Assembly (NCBI GenBank): GCA_029688955.1
Contig: JARUKZ010000015.1
Span: 37,381-101,380 of the forward strand
Origin: Chitinispirillales bacterium ANBcel5
GTDB taxonomy: Bacteria; Fibrobacterota; Chitinivibrionia; Chitinivibrionales; Chitinispirillaceae
DNA: 64,000 nt
Reading direction: 5' to 3'
Shown here: positions 17,701 through 28,686 of the stretch, one piece after another
How positions within the stretch are numbered: the stretch's first letter is position 1
How the letters are laid out: every line of letters starts with the position of its first letter
Notes under the pieces: generated by a model
Told to the model about the DNA's origin: nothing
The model's input: only the letters and a program-made list of their open reading frames with translations
The model's database searches: none
Made by a program: the position numbers and the translations under genes

Positions 17701-17720
17701 AGTATCACTCCTTATTACAC

Positions 17721-18368
17721 CTACTTCAGAACATCCTCATCTTCATCACCGTGAGGCTGAAGACGTTGAGTTTCCTGAATGTACTCTGATGTGATATCCT
17801 GCTTACTCTGCAGGTGATTTACTACTCTTAGTGTTTGTTCTTCATTCAGTGTTATTCTTGTCTGACGTGTTAAACGTGACTTAAAATCCCATTCACCAAG
17901 TACTTCCTTTGTTACTTCAAAAGAGTCCTCAATGGAAACAAAAGCCTTCTCATCAGCCCTTAAAGCATAGCAGCCGTCTTCATCAAGACAGGAATAATCT
18001 GAACAGTAACGAATATGCTGCTTTTTTACATCCGCAGTTTGTGCTACTCTGTAATATCCGGTTATAAAGAAACGATCTTTATATTCCGTGTCAGCCCCAA
18101 CATATTTGGTCATAAAAAGCAAATATCTATATTTTGATTTGATAAAATTAGTACGCACTTTGCTTTTAGAACAACCGTAAAAGCCATAAGTCCCGGTTTC
18201 ATAATTAGGTTCGGGAATTATATCACTCGGGTATTGCTCTGGTACTTCACGTATTGGTAATTCTGATACCGGATCACTTGAATAGAAAACAATCATGCCG
18301 GTGTCAGATGCCCTGTAATCCTGCCATAAGACACTATCTACCGATCTGTTCATGATATCACCAGCCAT
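17721..18368 (-). CDS. Conserved-looking protein of unknown function upstream of purD
   Basis: I do not recognise this 215-residue soluble protein. It lacks a signal peptide and membrane helices. It has a cluster of five cysteines (GCSKSK, CSDYSCLDEDGC), aromatic-rich beta-like stretches (YRYLLFMTKYVGADTEYKDRFFITGYYRV) and an acidic tail. The cysteine spacing could bind a metal, but no standard zinc-ribbon pattern fits. It lies 20 bp upstream of purD on the same strand and behind the queA terminator, so it is probably cotranscribed with purD. The context does not reveal a function. Confidence 0.7.
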   Translation of the reverse strand: MAGDIMNRSVDSVLWQDYRASDTGMIVFYSSDPVSELPIREVPEQYPSDIIPEPNYETGTYGFYGCSKSKVRTNFIKSKYRYLLFMTKYVGADTEYKDRFFITGYYRVAQTADVKKQHIRYCSDYSCLDEDGCYALRADEKAFVSIEDSFEVTKEVLGEWDFKSRLTRQTRITLNEEQTLRVVNHLQSKQDITSEYIQETQRLQPHGDEDEDVLK

Positions 18369-18398
18369 AATAACTCCTGTTCAACTGATTAAAAAACA

Positions 18399-18424
18399 GA
18401 GCCCGTATAATTGTATACGGGCTC
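18399..18424 (-). terminator. Rho-independent terminator of queA
   Basis: GAGCCCGTATA and TATACGGGCTC form a perfect 11-bp stem with a 4-base loop. On the minus strand the stem is followed by TGTTTTTT. It separates queA from the unknown gene and purD. Confidence 0.88.
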
Positions 18425-18508
18425 CAGAATAACTTATCATCAATGTCTGTGTTTATAGGAAGATAACACCCGCAATGATTAGGGTCAAGCCTTTAAGCAT
18501 AAAGCGTA

Positions 18509-19543
18509 CTAATTTATAATCATTGCATCACCATAGCTGAAAAATCGGTATTGACACCCAACAGCTTCATTATAGGCATTTAGTACTTTCTCACGTGATG
18601 CAAAAGAGCTCACAAGCATTAAAAGGGTAGATCTGGGTAGATGAAAATTGGTTATCAATACATCGGTTGCTTTAAACTCAAAAGGCGGAAGAATCATCAA
18701 CGTAGTTTTTCCGGTTGAAGGTTCAATATTATGATAACCGGTAGCACAATGCTCAAGTACTCTTACAACTGTCGTACCCACTGCAATCACTCTACCCCCT
18801 CTAAGCCACGTACGGTTAATCTCATTTGCCGAATCCTCGCTCAATTCATATCGTTCCTCATGAATGTTATGCTTACGAGGATCTTTTACCTTTACGGGCC
18901 TGAAAGTACCAATACCAACATGCAACGTTATAAATGTTGTTTCTACTCCCATTGCCTTTAACCTGTTAATTAACTCAGGCGTAAAATGTAACCCTGCAGT
19001 TGGAGCAGCAACAGCTCCGGAATTCTTAGCGTAAACAGTTTGGTAAAGTTCTCTGTCTTCAAGCTTTTCTTCTCTTTGTATGTAATGAGGAAGCGGCATT
19101 TTTCCGTACTTCTCCAATACTTCATCTACCGATTGTGCTCCTTCTATGAGCTGTATCTTCCTCTCACCACCATCAAGTATCTCTCCCACTTTAAACTGAA
19201 TGGCTTCATTGTATTCAAGAATCATAACAGAACCAGGCGGGACTTTCCTGGCTGGCTTTATCATTGCTTTCCAGCATTGCTGGTTGATCCGCTCGGTCAT
19301 GAAAAGTTCAAGAGCAGCTCCTGTTGGTTTTCTGCAGAACAGCCTTGAAGGGATCACCTTGGTATTGTTAAATACGAGTCTATCACCAGCCTTGAGCAGT
19401 TTGTGCAAATCCTTAAAGAAGAGATGTTCCACCTGACCACTCTTTCTTGAAAGCGAAAGTAGTTTGCAGGAATCACGATCCTTTAAGGGTTCCTGGGCTA
19501 TAAGGTGCTCCGGAAGCTCATAATGAAAATCGTCTGTAAGCAT
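18509..19543 (-). CDS. queA: S-adenosylmethionine:tRNA ribosyltransferase-isomerase
   Basis: QueA transfers and isomerises the ribosyl group of SAM onto preQ1 in tRNA, giving epoxyqueuosine at the wobble position. The 344-residue length and the motifs DDFHYELPEHLIAQEP, FNNTKVIPSRL, YGKMPLPHYI, AAPTAGLHFTPEL and TLHVGIGTFRPV are diagnostic. No other queuosine genes are in the window. It is bounded by its own terminator at 18399-18424 and a 105-bp gap before the Hsp70 operon. Confidence 0.97.
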   Translation of the reverse strand: MLTDDFHYELPEHLIAQEPLKDRDSCKLLSLSRKSGQVEHLFFKDLHKLLKAGDRLVFNNTKVIPSRLFCRKPTGAALELFMTERINQQCWKAMIKPARKVPPGSVMILEYNEAIQFKVGEILDGGERKIQLIEGAQSVDEVLEKYGKMPLPHYIQREEKLEDRELYQTVYAKNSGAVAAPTAGLHFTPELINRLKAMGVETTFITLHVGIGTFRPVKVKDPRKHNIHEERYELSEDSANEINRTWLRGGRVIAVGTTVVRVLEHCATGYHNIEPSTGKTTLMILPPFEFKATDVLITNFHLPRSTLLMLVSSFASREKVLNAYNEAVGCQYRFFSYGDAMIIN

Positions 19544-19648
19544 TGAAAAAAACCAATCTTTGCCATAAGAAGAGTTAAGAAGTCTTTAAAAATAGTCGTT
19601 TGCAGGACTTTTATGCAATTCTTATTATCATAAACAGCGCCTGAACAT

Positions 19649-22495
19649 TTACCCTACTATCTTAAGGCCCCTGGGCAACTGCTCTCCAAACGCTAAATTT
19701 TGCTCCTCCTCATCGAGTCGTCCCCCATCTTTAACAAGCGATATGTAGTGCTGAGGTGCACCATTTTTTACTAAAAATTCAGCAACTCTGCTTCTTAATT
19801 CTTCGCCAATATCTCTATAGCGATCGCCCGTTTTGCGAGACAATAGCATCAGGGTAAAGTAGAGATCAAAAGCCGGTTTTGCGTTTTCAATAAGTTTTTC
19901 TATCCATTTTTCAACAACATCATGATCAACCAAACTATTTAAATTTCCATACATTGGAATTCTTGCCCCCAGTCGCCCGAGTGCCCACACCGCGGTTGAA
20001 GCCAAAGAGTCTTTACGGTTAAGCAAGCGTAAGGCGATATCACCAAGTTCTTTTTTCATAGAAACTTCAAGGTGTTCAAGAGACGCCAATAAACGCCAGA
20101 TTTCACTTAGTTCATGTACACCATATTTTTCATCCCCGCCTTTTCCCCTCCGTTTTCTTCTTGCCGCTCCTTTTTCATCGTTAAACAAAGAACGCAGAGA
20201 ACTTAAAAGTGGTTGAGCAAGTGTACGCTGTTGACCAGAGGTCAAACCACCCGCGATACGCCTCCATAATATCCACCACTCCGCACGGCAGGCCTGATTT
20301 CTTCCGTGTAGCACCCCTAATCGGTATATCTGCCAGGTCTGTTTTACCCTCCAATCATCTACAGCAACCCCATATCCCGGCCTTAAGGAAAACCCGATCA
20401 TATTAAGCCACCGCGCTTCATATCTAGGATCCGTTCCTCTGCCTTTTTCGTTCTCAAGCAGCACTTCCCAGAGTGAACGCAAAAACGATGGCGGCCAGTT
20501 GGAGCGTTCTATTGCACATATATTTTCAACTCTTTTAATTAGATCATCAGCATTGCCTATTCGTTTAGAATCTGTTCTGAAAGTACTAATAACTTCATTC
20601 AAGCACAAATTCACTGTTTCTATATCGATCACTCCAGAAGCTTCACCGGCTCCTGAATGCTCTGCAATATCGGTGCGTGTTGCGGAACGAACATCAAACT
20701 GTAATCTCCAGCTTCTGTTACCGCCTTTTTCGGAGCACCAGAGGTCAAGAGTACCGATTTCCGTAAGTCGCACATGTACTATCACTTCAACTGTTTTTGC
20801 CTCCATGCTTTTTCCGGAACGAAGCACAGTGCGAATCGGAGCCAAAGCATGCATTTGAAGCGGATCTATTTCAACAATTTCTCCAGGCTGATCGGTTGTT
20901 CGAATACTCGATACGTACAGTGGAAATTCAACTGGTTGACGTATTAGCAGGTTAAAGGTTCGACTTGAAAGATCAACACTTTTACCCTCCTGAAGCCCAG
21001 CAGGAGCAAGGCAAAGTGCAGAGAGTGAAACGCCATCTTCTGCTTTTGTTTCAACCCCAATGTAGTAACTTCTGGCAAGCCCGGCAGATATCCTAACCCC
21101 TAATCCACGCCTGACTATTCCAAAGTATGAGGCACCTCTGCTCACTGAAAGCTCTGGTCTTTGATTTGAAAGTACCAGTGGAGACCAGGATTGATCTTGC
21201 TTTGAAAACCAGCTTCCAAGTACATCAAGAATTCTTTTTTGAATTAGTGGCGAAGAAAAAACGCCTCCGTTAAAAAGAATGATGTCTGGTCTTATGGCCT
21301 CGAGATTTTCACCTGTTTCTGTATCACCAGTGTTTGCTTTGGCATGTGAAGAGAGAAAGGAACCCAGATAACGGGTTACAGCTGCATCAGCTGCGTAAGG
21401 TAACCCAAACTCCTGGAACCCGGACTGACGGGATACGGGCACTTCATCTAATCCAACATGCGGAAAAAATCCTTCCACCAATACATCTTCGACCTCTTCT
21501 TTGGTCAAAGTTGTCTGAATTGCACCCCCAATTAATGATGTCCCGGTTCCGGCAATATTTACTGTAATCTGGGAAGGTGCATTATTCGAAAGAAGTGTTT
21601 CTTTGGCAAACTGACAACTTCTTACAAGTGATGTGAACTGTCTGGGGGTAAGTTTTTTCCCGTGCAGAAGATTTCTCTCAATGTGGTAGGCAAGTGCGAG
21701 ATCCTGATTATCTCCCCCAAGGATTAAATGATCACCAACAGCAACTCTGTGGAAACTTATATCTCCATCCTGGGGCCTTACCTCAATAAGAGTGAAATCA
21801 GTAGTACCTCCGCCTATATCGCAGATTAAGATTTTCTGTCCGGCATTTACCCTTTCGTGCCAATCAGAAATATGCTGACTTATCCAGGAGTAAAAGGCTG
21901 CCTGTGGCTCCTCGAGCAGAACGATGTTGTTTAATTTTGCATCCGAAGCAGCCTTGACAGTGAGTTCTCTTGCGACTTCGTCAAATGAAGCTGGTACTGT
22001 AATTATTACATCCTGCTCTTCCAGAGGAAATTTTTGGTGTTCGTAATTCCAGGCCTGCCTGATATGTGAGAGCAGCCTAGCTGTTGCCTCTACAGGTGAT
22101 ATTTTTTCCACATCTTCAGTTGCATGCCAGGGAAGAAGTGCTGCAGTGCGGTCAACACCAGAATGACTTAACCAGGACTTGGCAGACACAACAAGCCTTC
22201 CGGGCACTTTGGCTCCATGTGTTCTGGCAAAATGCCCCATCACTACCCGTTTGTTGTTTTGATCCCAGGGGAGATTTAAAGCTCCGGAATTAAACTCCGC
22301 TTCAGACGCTTCATAATGAGATGAGGGAAACAGGTCTTTATTTGCATACTCACCCGGAGCGGTAACCTGCGGTACTGCAAAATTTTCTATCTTCGGATTT
22401 TTAGATTCGGTATCAACGAAAGACACTGCTGAGTTTGTGGTACCAAGGTCAATTCCTACAATATACCTGCACTGGTTTTCCTGATCACAATTCAT
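19649..22495 (-). CDS. Divergent Hsp70-family protein with long C-terminal extension (DUF3731-like)
   Basis: A 948-residue Hsp70 homologue. The ATPase domain is clear: IVGIDLGTTNSAVSF (phosphate 1), VIITVPASFDEVARELTVKAA (connect region), ICDIGGGTTDFTLI (phosphate 2) and LFNGGVFSSPLIQ (adenosine region). After about residue 480 it lacks a DnaK-like substrate domain ending in EEVD. A short beta-rich part is followed by a large, mainly helical region of about 350 residues. Known Hsp70 homologues with this extension carry DUF3731; I place it there by memory. Its ATG overlaps the stop of the preceding Hsp70 gene (ATGA), indicating coupled translation and likely function as a pair. The client is unknown. 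Confidence 0.87.
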   Translation of the reverse strand: MNCDQENQCRYIVGIDLGTTNSAVSFVDTESKNPKIENFAVPQVTAPGEYANKDLFPSSHYEASEAEFNSGALNLPWDQNNKRVVMGHFARTHGAKVPGRLVVSAKSWLSHSGVDRTAALLPWHATEDVEKISPVEATARLLSHIRQAWNYEHQKFPLEEQDVIITVPASFDEVARELTVKAASDAKLNNIVLLEEPQAAFYSWISQHISDWHERVNAGQKILICDIGGGTTDFTLIEVRPQDGDISFHRVAVGDHLILGGDNQDLALAYHIERNLLHGKKLTPRQFTSLVRSCQFAKETLLSNNAPSQITVNIAGTGTSLIGGAIQTTLTKEEVEDVLVEGFFPHVGLDEVPVSRQSGFQEFGLPYAADAAVTRYLGSFLSSHAKANTGDTETGENLEAIRPDIILFNGGVFSSPLIQKRILDVLGSWFSKQDQSWSPLVLSNQRPELSVSRGASYFGIVRRGLGVRISAGLARSYYIGVETKAEDGVSLSALCLAPAGLQEGKSVDLSSRTFNLLIRQPVEFPLYVSSIRTTDQPGEIVEIDPLQMHALAPIRTVLRSGKSMEAKTVEVIVHVRLTEIGTLDLWCSEKGGNRSWRLQFDVRSATRTDIAEHSGAGEASGVIDIETVNLCLNEVISTFRTDSKRIGNADDLIKRVENICAIERSNWPPSFLRSLWEVLLENEKGRGTDPRYEARWLNMIGFSLRPGYGVAVDDWRVKQTWQIYRLGVLHGRNQACRAEWWILWRRIAGGLTSGQQRTLAQPLLSSLRSLFNDEKGAARRKRRGKGGDEKYGVHELSEIWRLLASLEHLEVSMKKELGDIALRLLNRKDSLASTAVWALGRLGARIPMYGNLNSLVDHDVVEKWIEKLIENAKPAFDLYFTLMLLSRKTGDRYRDIGEELRSRVAEFLVKNGAPQHYISLVKDGGRLDEEEQNLAFGEQLPRGLKIVG

Positions 22496-24273
22496 TGCTT
22501 ATCCCTTACACTGAACTCTAGTTTCCATGAATCATCTGAAACGGTACTTTTGCACCAGAGCTCAAACATTCCTAGTTCTGTAATTCGTGATTGAAATTTA
22601 ACAGGCACATACCCCTCCTGAAACTTCTCATCACCTGGTAGATTTGCTTCGAGTGAATCAGTTTCATCCATCTCTGATTCGTTTATATAGGGTAATACAT
22701 CACCGGCCTGATCCTGTTTTCTTACCGAAGAGCTGAAGAACCTGAATTTTGCCGGCTCTCCCACTACCAGTCCAATTTCCTCACTGGAGACATCGATTTC
22801 CGTTCCCTCTTCCATTCCAAAAGGTACTACGCACAAAGCCGAAAGCGGTCTTTCCATTCCCGGAACAGCTGGTCCTGCCGTTTCTATCCCCACATAGTAG
22901 GAGCGAGCAGTTCCGCCTCTTATTCTAAGCCCTTTACCTTGTTTTACTATTGCATAATAGGCAGCACCTCTTGATACCGCATAATCAAGATCCGGAGACT
23001 GCTCAAGAGGCAACACCTCTTTACCAAACCAGGACTGCACCACTTCAAGAGCACGCATTTTAAAGATATCAGCCTTAAATACTCCCCCATTAAAGAGTAT
23101 ATGGGTTGGGTGAACAGAATGCTCACCTTCCCCCTGAACTCTTAGAAAGCGAGCAAGATGCCGAGTAATACCGGTATCTGTTTCAAATGGAAGCCCAAGC
23201 TCCCTGAAACCTGAAGCCGCACGTTTTGCGGGTTGTGCATCTGCAGGACATAATGGAAAGAACCCATCAACAAGAAGCTTTTTTGTTTCATCCGCGGACA
23301 AATCGGCTGATACAGTACCACCAATAAGCTTAGACCCTCTCCCCAGAACCGTAACAGGATGTGTAGGTGGTCCTCCTATGCTTAAAAGCTGCTCTTTTGC
23401 ATTGCGACAGGAATGCCAAAGTGCAACCGATTGCCAGGGATCAAGATTTACCCCCTTGTCTTTAAAAACCTGATGAGCATTGTGGGCCAAAGTGAGATCC
23501 ATATTATCTCCTCCAACCAGCGTATGGTTGCCCACCGCGATTCGCTTTAGGACCAGATCCCCTTGCTCCTCCTCAACTCCAATAAGAGTAAAATCAGTTG
23601 TCCCTCCCCCTACATCAAATACAAGAAGAGTTTCTCCAACCCTTAACTTTTCCCTCCAACTATCACCAGAATCATTTAACCAGGCATACACAGCAGCCTG
23701 AGGTTCTTCAAGAAGCACCAGGTTTTCAGAAAGACCGGCCCTGTTTGCAGCTTCCATTGTAAGCTCACGTGCACTGGCATCAAAAGAAGCCGGTACAGTT
23801 AATACAACCTGCTGATCACCAATTGGAGCATCGGGGAAATTTTGATTCCATACATTAACCAGATGTAACAGATACCGGTTAGAAGCTTCAACAGGAGAGA
23901 TCTTTTTCACATCCTGGGAAGCCCCCCAGGGCAATATGTCTTCTCTTCGATCTACCCGGCTATGTGCAAGCCATGATTTTGCAGCAGCTACAGTGCGTGA
24001 AGGAACATCAGCGGCCTGACGCCTTGCACACTCACCTACTACATAATCCCGTCCCTTTTCCCACTCCAGATCATAAACCCCTTTTTCTTTCTCCGCCTCA
24101 GTGGAAAGATAACAAAAAGAGGGTAAATTTAAACGGCTTTCCACAGTTGATGGAGAAACAAGTTGGGGTATTTCCAGAAGTTTTACTTCCGCCTGCTCAT
24201 CATCAAGCTTAGCGTAAGCGATTACACTGTTAGTGGTACCAAGATCTATCCCAATTGCATATTGAGATTCCAT
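22492..24273 (-). CDS. Divergent Hsp70-family protein, shorter partner
   Basis: A 593-residue Hsp70 homologue, clearly paralogous to the 948-residue protein encoded next. It shows AIGIDLGTTNSVIAYAK, VVLTVPASFDASARELTMEAANRAGL, LLVFDVGGGTTDFTLIGV and HILFNGGVFKADIFKMRALEV. It ends after a short beta region and has neither a canonical substrate-binding lid nor a DUF3731-like extension. The frame runs to a GTG at 24285, but that codon lies inside the AAGGAG. The ATG at 24273, 11 bases downstream of AAGGAG, is the likelier start. It follows the DUF2760-like gene by 41 bp in a three-gene operon. Confidence 0.88.
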   Translation of the reverse strand: MESQYAIGIDLGTTNSVIAYAKLDDEQAEVKLLEIPQLVSPSTVESRLNLPSFCYLSTEAEKEKGVYDLEWEKGRDYVVGECARRQAADVPSRTVAAAKSWLAHSRVDRREDILPWGASQDVKKISPVEASNRYLLHLVNVWNQNFPDAPIGDQQVVLTVPASFDASARELTMEAANRAGLSENLVLLEEPQAAVYAWLNDSGDSWREKLRVGETLLVFDVGGGTTDFTLIGVEEEQGDLVLKRIAVGNHTLVGGDNMDLTLAHNAHQVFKDKGVNLDPWQSVALWHSCRNAKEQLLSIGGPPTHPVTVLGRGSKLIGGTVSADLSADETKKLLVDGFFPLCPADAQPAKRAASGFRELGLPFETDTGITRHLARFLRVQGEGEHSVHPTHILFNGGVFKADIFKMRALEVVQSWFGKEVLPLEQSPDLDYAVSRGAAYYAIVKQGKGLRIRGGTARSYYVGIETAGPAVPGMERPLSALCVVPFGMEEGTEIDVSSEEIGLVVGEPAKFRFFSSSVRKQDQAGDVLPYINESEMDETDSLEANLPGDEKFQEGYVPVKFQSRITELGMFELWCKSTVSDDSWKLEFSVRDKQ

Positions 24274-24314
24274 ATACTTTTCCACTCCTTATCTCTTAGA
24301 CTCTGTTTATGCTC

Positions 24315-24854
24315 TCAGGGAAGTTCAAGTTCGGCGGGAGCCACAATATCTACCGATTCATCACTTCCCTGCCAAACGGGCAGTTCACACCTGCTTGCTT
24401 TCCATCCATGATGCCTTAAAACACCTTTATAGGGCGGATTTCCACTTACATTACCCGTTAAGCGATATTTCTCCGGGTCAAAGTCAGCTACTATTTCAAT
24501 CTCTTCCCCTTCCTGCTTATCCAACACAGGCTCAACGCCAAAAGAGTTATCCAGCACCGTAGCACATCCCCGATGCACATCCCTGACCGCAGCGCCTATC
24601 TGAGCATCGCTGTAGGCATCTATTGGCTCCATAAAAAAATCGACCAGACGCCCCTCTCTCTGCAAAAGGGAAAGAAGGGCAATGGCATCTGAGCGCGCGG
24701 GCTTCTCTTCTTCCTTTGGCACTTCCTCGATTTCAGGCTTTTTTTCAGCTATCTCAAGGGGTCTTTCCTCAAAAAACGGGAGAATTTCCTCTCTGAATTT
24801 TTTGTTAAAGAAAATCCAGAAAAACGTTCTTATTGCAAGCTCAAACCTGTTCAT
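24315..24854 (-). CDS. DUF2760-like protein, first gene of the Hsp70-pair operon
   Basis: This 179-residue soluble protein has a hydrophobic N-terminal stretch (AIRTFFWIFFNKKFREEIL), a charged Glu/Lys-rich linker, and a C-terminal domain with ALLSLLQREGRLVDFFMEP and a PPYKGVLRHHGWKA block. That pattern matches the DUF2760 family, which is often found with a pair of Hsp70 homologues. Function is unknown; a co-chaperone or membrane tether is conceivable but unproven. AAAGGA six bases before the ATG at 24854 supports that start over an upstream ATG. Confidence 0.83.
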   Translation of the reverse strand: MNRFELAIRTFFWIFFNKKFREEILPFFEERPLEIAEKKPEIEEVPKEEEKPARSDAIALLSLLQREGRLVDFFMEPIDAYSDAQIGAAVRDVHRGCATVLDNSFGVEPVLDKQEGEEIEIVADFDPEKYRLTGNVSGNPPYKGVLRHHGWKASRCELPVWQGSDESVDIVAPAELELP

Positions 24855-25254
24855 TTTTTTCCTTTCGATAATTTCGTAGTGCATTTGAGAATTAAATTTT
24901 AAAAATGTTAGAAAGCTACGTTTTATAGGAATCAGCCAGATGTTGGATTATACACGAATATAATGGTCACAATCTTAGCGATAGTTATCACTTGCCCAAT
25001 AAATTAAGAAACGGAATAGAAGGTTGCAATTAGCAGGCCAAAAAAAAAATTAAAATGTAAGCTTTATACCTGTTTCTGTTCCAAAACAGAATAGCTGTTT
25101 CAATTTTAAACGTTGCAAAATGAACTCCACACCTTTTGAGTCTCTGTTTCTGAAGGATAAAACGGTGCAGAGTACAGTGGCATACAAGTTGCTAATGTTT
25201 AGCGGCTTCAAATTTTATTGCAGGTTATTAAACTTTTTTAAGGAGGCATTCATA
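24855..25254. other. Divergent intergenic region between the Hsp70-pair operon and groESL
   Basis: About 400 bp of A+T-rich DNA separate the two chaperone operons. I see no CIRCE element (TTAGCACTC-N9-GAGTGCTAA) and no clear sigma-32-type promoter, so HrcA control is not supported. A weak TTGCAA (25024-25029) followed by A/T-rich DNA may be part of the groES promoter. An ATG at 25120 in frame with groES is not a credible start because homology begins at 25255. Confidence 0.5.
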
Positions 25255-25539
25255 ATGAACGTTAAGCCCATGGAAGACAGAGTACTGCTTAAAGCAGTTC
25301 CAGCAGAAGAGAAAACTTCCGGGGGAATAATTATTCCAGACAGTGCAAAAGAAAAACCTCAGGAGGCTGAAGTGGTAGCTGTCGGACCAGGAAAATCCAA
25401 CGATAAGGGCGGGAAAGTAGAAATATCAGTTAAAAAAGGGGACAAGGTGCTTTACAGCAAATATGCCGGAACAGAATTAGAAATTGAAGGTGAAGAATAC
25501 TTAATAGTGCGGGAAAGTGATATCTTAGCGATTGTCTGA
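25255..25539 (+). CDS. groES: Co-chaperonin GroES (Hsp10)
   Basis: A 94-residue GroES that caps the GroEL cavity during ATP-driven folding. The sequence [15 protein letters not shown], the mobile loop [18 protein letters not shown], and the C-terminal [28 protein letters not shown] are canonical. A strong TAAGGAGG precedes the ATG at 25255. The frame is open upstream to 25120, but that extension has no similarity to the family. groEL follows 44 bp downstream. Confidence 0.97.
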   Translation: MNVKPMEDRVLLKAVPAEEKTSGGIIIPDSAKEKPQEAEVVAVGPGKSNDKGGKVEISVKKGDKVLYSKYAGTELEIEGEEYLIVRESDILAIV

Positions 25540-25583
25540 ATTCACTCTTAAGAGATTAGCTTTATCAGGAGGATATTGGATAA

Positions 25584-27221
<1,638 letters not shown>

Positions 27222-27240
27222 AACTCTCTAAGAGAAAAAT

Positions 27241-27267
27241 GGAGGGTGTGCAACCAACGCGCCCTCC
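27241..27267 (+). terminator. Probable groESL terminator
   Basis: GGAGGGTG pairs with CGCCCTCC (8 bp including one G-T pair) around an 11-base loop, 19 bp after the groEL stop. The following tract is only TTGCATTT, so termination strength is doubtful. Confidence 0.5.
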
Positions 27268-27309
27268 TTGCATTTAGTTTCTTTTATAAAATGTTCAATC
27301 AAGATAATT

Positions 27310-27582
27310 CTAAAGAATTATAGCCAATATAAAGGCTAATAATACTAAGGCTCCAATAATTGTTCTCCAGGGCAATTTAACCTTTGTTGAGGAGGATTTA
27401 GTAGTTCCAAACTCTTTTCTCCGTATCTCCTCATACATCTCCTCATCTACCAAATCTATTCCATCCATATAACTTTGATCAGACCAGCCTGTACGCTCAT
27501 CTGAGCCACAATGGGGACATGCACTGGCATCAGAAAGGATATCCTCTCCGCAATAAGGACATGGGACAACCTGTTTTGCCAT
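27310..27582 (-). CDS. Small zinc-ribbon membrane protein
   Basis: A 90-residue protein with an N-terminal zinc ribbon (CPYCGEDILSDASACPHCG, four cysteines in two CPxCG knuckles), a charged middle, and a single C-terminal helix (TIIGALVLLAFILAIIL), so a tail-anchored topology is likely. AAAGGAG eight bases before the ATG at 27582 supports that start rather than the upstream ATG at 27606. Such proteins are often regulators or assembly factors, but none can be named here. It is a single gene facing away from the SprT-like gene. Confidence 0.75.
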   Translation of the reverse strand: MAKQVVPCPYCGEDILSDASACPHCGSDERTGWSDQSYMDGIDLVDEEMYEEIRRKEFGTTKSSSTKVKLPWRTIIGALVLLAFILAIIL

Positions 27583-27892
27583 GTCAGATACTCCTTTCCA
27601 TGACATTTTGTGTTATAAACGTAGTATAAAATTTTATTTCGAAGACACCTGGATCAAATTTTATCTTTTTTCTTCGAACGTTAAAAAAATCTATTCCAGC
27701 TATATATTTACGTCAGTTTTGTTAAATAGTGTCTTAAAATAATTGATAGGGTTTTGATTTTTTAAAGAATTACACATTTAATGCTACCAAAAAAGTGTTC
27801 ATTATACCAAATTAGCTCTTTTTTTTTGAGCTGTTTATAGTTATCTTTGCTTTAGAATTTTCACATTTCTTTTTTATACTTATAATTTTTAA
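27583..27892. other. A+T-rich divergent intergenic region
   Basis: About 310 bp of A+T-rich DNA lie between two divergent starts. It contains a short AGCTC/GAGCT inverted repeat around a T9 loop (about 27814-27832). I see no gene in it and no promoter clear enough to place. Confidence 0.4.
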
Positions 27893-28684
27893 ATGCCTAA
27901 TCTTTTTCACAATGCCAACGCTCAAAAAACCGACACCTCTGAGTGTTTTTACTCAGAAGCCTTACAGGTTCTAAACTGCAGCGATCTAAGCATCAACTTC
28001 AGCAATCGACTAAAAAAGGGATGGCGAGTATCAGCCAAAGATTACAAAAGAACTCTTACTCTTCCCTCCTACTTTAAAGATGCCCCCAGACCTGTCGTGC
28101 AGGCTGTTATCTCCTGGGCTCTTCTTCCCCACTTCAACAGAGCCAAAAACAACAAGGTAGTGAAAAGCCAAAAGAGAAGTTTTGAACATATAATAAAGGA
28201 ATACATCTCTAACTCAGATGGTTACGAAAAGCGATGTAGAAGTGATTTAAGTAAAATTGAGAACTTATCACAAGGCAGTTTTTACGATTTACGTCAAATA
28301 TTTAATTCAGTAAACAACTCTTTTTTCAGTGGTCGCCTTGAGTCCTATCTCAGGTGGGGAAAAAGCGACTCCCGTACATCATATCACACTATTCGTACAG
28401 ATAAAAGTGGTGTCGACTTTCACCTTATAACCATCGCTGGTGTATATGACTCACCCATTGTGCCCGAGTTTGTCATTAAAGGGATTATGTACCATGAAAT
28501 GCTTCATATTGCAATCCCGGCATATCTAAAAAACGGGCGGAGAGTTGTACACAGCAGGGAATTTAAAGAAGCAGAAAGAAACTATCCCTTCTACAACGAA
28601 TGGATAGAGTGGGAGCATAGAAACATGCATCGTCTGATCAGAATAAAGAAGCAAAAAAGAAGGAAAAAGAGTTACTTGAAGTAG
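27893..28684 (+). CDS. SprT-like zinc metallopeptidase-fold protein
   Basis: A 263-residue soluble protein. The C-terminal domain has a gluzincin-type HEMLH motif (H201, E202, H205) followed 15 residues later by H220 in HSREFKEAERNYP, the layout of the SprT/YgjP/WSS1-like family. The preceding FYDLRQIFNSVNNSFFSGRLESYLRWG block is the usual start of the SprT domain. The N-terminal 120 residues are not recognised, and the C-terminus is lysine/arginine-rich, suggesting nucleic-acid contact. Bacterial members are poorly characterised; eukaryotic SPRTN cuts DNA-protein crosslinks. Its stop lies two bases from the converging tamA stop. No clear Shine-Dalgarno precedes the ATG. Confidence 0.82.
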   Translation: MPNLFHNANAQKTDTSECFYSEALQVLNCSDLSINFSNRLKKGWRVSAKDYKRTLTLPSYFKDAPRPVVQAVISWALLPHFNRAKNNKVVKSQKRSFEHIIKEYISNSDGYEKRCRSDLSKIENLSQGSFYDLRQIFNSVNNSFFSGRLESYLRWGKSDSRTSYHTIRTDKSGVDFHLITIAGVYDSPIVPEFVIKGIMYHEMLHIAIPAYLKNGRRVVHSREFKEAERNYPFYNEWIEWEHRNMHRLIRIKKQKRRKKSYLK

Positions 28685-28686
28685 GA

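Noticed and set aside
24885..25254. CIRCE/HrcA control of groESL
   Set aside because: No TTAGCACTC-N9-GAGTGCTAA or close variant was found upstream of groES.
25120..25254. N-terminal extension of groES from the upstream ATG
   Set aside because: The canonical GroES start [10 protein letters not shown] and a strong ribosome-binding site lie at 25255; the extension has no family similarity.
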